Assembly: GCF_001440395.1 (NCBI RefSeq) | Contig: NZ_LLXZ01000004.1 | Coordinates: 122,614 to 156,164, forward strand | Origin: Bradyrhizobium jicamae | GTDB taxonomy: Bacteria; Pseudomonadota; Alphaproteobacteria; Rhizobiales; Xanthobacteraceae | Direction of reading: 5' to 3' | DNA length: 33,551 bases | The notes under the pieces: model-generated | What the model was told of the DNA's origin: nothing | The model's input: the letters and a program-made list of their open reading frames with translations, nothing else | The model's database searches: none | Made by a program: the position numbers and the translations under genes | Part shown: positions 31,206 through 33,551 of the stretch, one piece after another | How positions within the stretch are numbered: the first letter of the stretch is position 1 | Layout: the number at the start of each line of letters is the position of its first letter

Positions 31206-32078
31206 GTGTCTGCCGTTCGGTGGTTGATCAAATGCAGTGCGGGCGCGGCGATTCTCCTGATCGCCTGCGGCTTCGCCACCGCGCGCTTCGGCAGCGGGCT
31301 GCAAATGCCTGCTACGACGACGCGGGACGGCACGCTGATCACGCTCAGCCGCTACCTGCGCGAACCGGTGCCCGACGTCGTGCTGGTGGGCAGTTCGCTC
31401 ACGTTCCGCCTCAAGGAGGAATATTTTGCAACGCCGAGCTTGCGGAACCTGGCGCTTGCGGGCGGTTCTCCGGTCACCGGACTGAAGATCGTCGCGAACC
31501 GGCCGCAACTCCCCGGACTCATCCTGGTCGAGATGAACGTCCTTTCCCGGTCCGTCGATGCACCGCTGGTCGAACGTTATTCACGCGACATTGAGCCGCT
31601 GTTCTTTCGTCCGGTCCGGGCCGCGGTGGCCGCCTACGAGCAGCGGCGTCACGCGCCGCTTACGCATGAGCAGGTCGCGCCCGAATTGCGCAGATTGGTC
31701 GGGCGGCCGCCGAGCGATTTCGACAACCGGGTTTATGCGGATCGCGCGCTGCAGCAGTTCAATGCAGAGGATCCGACGGATGAGGCCAGGATCAACACAA
31801 AGCGGATCGAGGAATTGATCCGGATGGTGGAGCAACGCGGCGCGAGGGTGTTGCTGATCGAGCTGCCTTATTCCGAAGCGATCGAAAGCTCGCGGTCTGC
31901 GGCAATCACGCGGAAGATCGCTCACGCCGCGTTTCCGGATTCGAAACGATGGCTGCCGGTCGAGGTGAACCGCAGCGAATTGCGCTGGACGGATGGTGTT
32001 CACCTCGACGAACGCTCTGCGGTGATCGTGACACAGGCGATGGAACGCGCGCTGGCATCGGCGCGCATGGCGAAGTAA
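31206..32078 (+). CDS. SGNH-like (AlgX/AlgJ-like) periplasmic acetylation partner
   Basis: The product has 290 residues with an N-terminal membrane anchor or signal (residues 7-25). The SGNH pattern is readable: nucleophile Ser64 in VGSSLTF (GDS written GSS), Gly87 in ALAGGSP, Asn111 in VEMNVLS, and Asp263/His266 in WTDGVHLDERSA. It most likely takes the acetyl group brought over by the MBOAT protein and puts it on a polysaccharide in the periplasm. The GTG start has AGGAG (31192-31196) 9 bases upstream, overlapping the end of the MBOAT gene. The convergent cytochrome gene ends 11 bases beyond the stop. Confidence 0.78.
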   Translation: MSAVRWLIKCSAGAAILLIACGFATARFGSGLQMPATTTRDGTLITLSRYLREPVPDVVLVGSSLTFRLKEEYFATPSLRNLALAGGSPVTGLKIVANRPQLPGLILVEMNVLSRSVDAPLVERYSRDIEPLFFRPVRAAVAAYEQRRHAPLTHEQVAPELRRLVGRPPSDFDNRVYADRALQQFNAEDPTDEARINTKRIEELIRMVEQRGARVLLIELPYSEAIESSRSAAITRKIAHAAFPDSKRWLPVEVNRSELRWTDGVHLDERSAVIVTQAMERALASARMAK

Positions 32079-32089
32079 CCCGGCCGTCG

Positions 32090-32557
32090 TCATCGCGTTT
32101 GAGCAAGGAAGGCGATAATTTTCTTTCTGTCGTCGCTCGATGGGAGGCCGCCGTACGGCTTCATGCTGTTGCCGGGTACGACCTCATCGGGATTTGCAAT
32201 GAAGCGATCGAGCTTCTCCTCGTCCCAGACGAAGCCGGCCTCCTTCATGGCGCCGGAAAACGCGTAGTCCGGCAGCGAGCCTGCTTTCCGTCCGACGATC
32301 TTGTGCAGGTTGGGGCCAAGCCGGTTGTCGCCCTCTCTCACCATGTGGCAGGTCCGGCAGGCATTGTTGAACGCCTGTTGTCCTGCGGCGCCGTCCGTGC
32401 CTTGCGGCGTTTGAGGCAGGGCGGAAGGCGATGCAAGCATGTACGCTGTTCCGCCCAATGCCATGATCAGGAGCAACCGGCGCCGATACCACGTAGGTTT
32501 GTCTTGCCGGCTCGAAATTGGCCGTGCGAACGGAATAATTGAGTGCCATCGCCTCAT
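32090..32557 (-). CDS. Membrane-anchored class I cytochrome c
   Basis: The product has 155 residues. A helix at about 27-43 after a basic N-terminus (WYRRRLLLIM) serves as anchor or signal, followed by a single-heme domain: CRTCH (Cys67, Cys70, His71), GPNLHKIVGRKAG, and the axial Met132 in PGNSMKPYGG. This matches soluble-type cytochrome c2/CycM-like proteins that carry electrons in the periplasm. ATG 32557 has GAGG 7 bases upstream. It is not next to an oxidase or a bc1 complex, so its partner is unknown. Confidence 0.9.
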   Translation of the reverse strand: MRRWHSIIPFARPISSRQDKPTWYRRRLLLIMALGGTAYMLASPSALPQTPQGTDGAAGQQAFNNACRTCHMVREGDNRLGPNLHKIVGRKAGSLPDYAFSGAMKEAGFVWDEEKLDRFIANPDEVVPGNSMKPYGGLPSSDDRKKIIAFLAQTR

Positions 32558-32597
32558 TCGATCACCTCGTCAGGCAGGGATTGAGTCAAGGTTGCGG

Positions 32598-33551
32598 TCA
32601 TGGGCGTGCGGTCTGTTGCAGCGTATTGAACCGCGCCTTCTGCTCATTGCTCAGCGTGGCGTAGAACTTGTCCAACGCCTCCTGCACCCAATCGGCTGCC
32701 TCGAGCATGGCCTTGAGCCGCTTCTCCATCGCGTCCAGCCGCCCGACCGGGGTAAGCGGCACGTCATCCGGACAGGCAGCTTGCAGCCCTGCAACCGCCT
32801 TCCTGGTCACCTCGCTCAAGCGGTCGAGCGTTTCCTTTTGCTGGCCTGCGGGACGTATCACGGCCTCGATCCGCTCGATCGGTAGCTGCGTGAGGCTGGA
32901 TTTCGGGTCGCCGCAGGCCTCGGCTTGAGTACTGGCTTCCTGCGGCTTCTGCTGTCGCGAGCGCTCGCCGACATCAGGGCCGAGCGCGTTGAAGCGCGCC
33001 TTTTGCTCGTCGTTCAGCGAATTATAGAACTGTTCAAGTGCCGGCCTCACGACCTTCACAGCGTTGAGCGTTGCGTTGACGCGGCTCGTCATCGCCCGCA
33101 GGCGAGCGGGGGGCGTCATCGCATAGGAATCGACGCAGGATTCCTTGAACGCATCGGCCGCCTTTGCCGCGGCGGTCTTCAGTTCATCGAGCAGGGCGCG
33201 TTGTTCGGGCGTCGGCCGCACCGCCCGCGTGATCTCTGCGATCGGCCAAGCGGTTACGCCTTTGTCCGGATCTCCGCACAATTGCCGGAGAGTCTGCGGA
33301 CTTACGCTGGTGCGTCCGCGCGCGCGATAATCGGTGATTGCCGCACCTGGTTCTGGATATCGGGCGTAAGCGGAATAGGGGCTGTCCGTACCCCAGAACA
33401 CCGTGTCAACGAAATCGTCGTAAGCGTAAGCCCAATAGCCGGGGTCGTAGGCGGTGGGCCAGAACGTATATTCGAAGATATCGGAATAGGCATAGGGCCA
33501 GAATACCGGGCCGAGCCAGGCGACAAACGCTGCGCGGTGGCCGCGCCGCCA
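32598..33551 (-). CDS. LTXXQ (Spy/CpxP-like) protein with tandem repeat, 5' end outside window
   Basis: The frame is open to the right edge, so at least 317 residues are encoded and the start is missing; the GTG at 33401 is internal. The visible N-terminal part is rich in Trp and Tyr (GPVFWPYAYSDIFEYTFWP, then YDPGYWAYAYDDF). Two copies of one helical module follow, each with CGDP at its start, a second Cys 47 residues later and a final L-x-x-EQKARFN-x-L, the LTXXQ signature. The copies are in exact 121-residue register (33278-32982 and 32915-32619). Spy/CpxP relatives are periplasmic chaperones or stress sensors, and the cysteine pairs would suit the periplasm. Function beyond that is inference. 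Confidence 0.8.
   Translation of the reverse strand, partial: WRRGHRAAFVAWLGPVFWPYAYSDIFEYTFWPTAYDPGYWAYAYDDFVDTVFWGTDSPYSAYARYPEPGAAITDYRARGRTSVSPQTLRQLCGDPDKGVTAWPIAEITRAVRPTPEQRALLDELKTAAAKAADAFKESCVDSYAMTPPARLRAMTSRVNATLNAVKVVRPALEQFYNSLNDEQKARFNALGPDVGERSRQQKPQEASTQAEACGDPKSSLTQLPIERIEAVIRPAGQQKETLDRLSEVTRKAVAGLQAACPDDVPLTPVGRLDAMEKRLKAMLEAADWVQEALDKFYATLSNEQKARFNTLQQTARP

Overview
The window is GC-rich, tightly packed alphaproteobacterial chromosome, most likely Bradyrhizobium or a close relative in the same family. This is inferred from codon use, from a class B3 metallo-hydrolase very like BJP-1 of Bradyrhizobium japonicum, and from families of dispersed palindromic repeats that I recall from Bradyrhizobium genomes. 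No database could be searched, so the assignment rests on recall and motif reading. I see no tRNA, rRNA, CRISPR array, transposase or prophage gene.

Layout. 1-2040: the 3' part of a zinc-type alcohol dehydrogenase, then a membrane-anchored DJ-1/PfpI protein (minus strand) flanked on both sides by copies of one palindromic repeat. 2041-2663: no gene; a dispersed element able to fold into a three-helix structure, plus a second short repeat. 2664-5629: a divergent pair, an Lrp/AsnC regulator and a homodimeric pyruvate-dehydrogenase-E1-like enzyme, arranged like mdeR/mdeB of Pseudomonas. 5972-8444: an aldehyde dehydrogenase and the exported B3 metallo-hydrolase. 8469-13214: a probable sugar-acid island: SMP-30-type lactonase, uronate-dehydrogenase-like enzyme, FCD-type GntR regulator, a Gfo/Idh/MocA gene with an internal deletion, and a [2Fe-2S] sugar-acid dehydratase. 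Two palindromic GntR-type operators lie in front of the dehydratase. 13344-15630: an enoyl-CoA hydratase/isomerase and a ferredoxin-reductase-type flavoprotein. 15767-19944: two adjacent PfkB-family kinases (one a ribokinase) divergent from a Glu/Leu/Phe/Val dehydrogenase whose stop overlaps the start of a two-domain VOC protein.

20212-28671 is the most system-like part: a RutR-like TetR regulator, an NMT1/THI5-type ABC importer (permease, binding protein, ATPase), then four tightly spaced or overlapping enzyme genes: an enolase-superfamily dehydratase, a Gfo/Idh/MocA oxidoreductase, a DUF993 protein and a xylose-isomerase-like TIM barrel. Together they look like import and breakdown of one unidentified polyhydroxylated compound, with DUF993 the step of unknown chemistry.

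28893-33551 is an envelope region: two small secreted proteins sharing a two-cysteine module, an MBOAT O-acyltransferase with an SGNH-like partner (probable polysaccharide acetylation), a membrane-anchored cytochrome c, and an LTXXQ (Spy/CpxP-like) protein built from two 121-residue repeats that runs off the right edge. Genes are separated by recurring repeat families (called R1, R2 and R3 here) and by hairpins that probably act as terminators.
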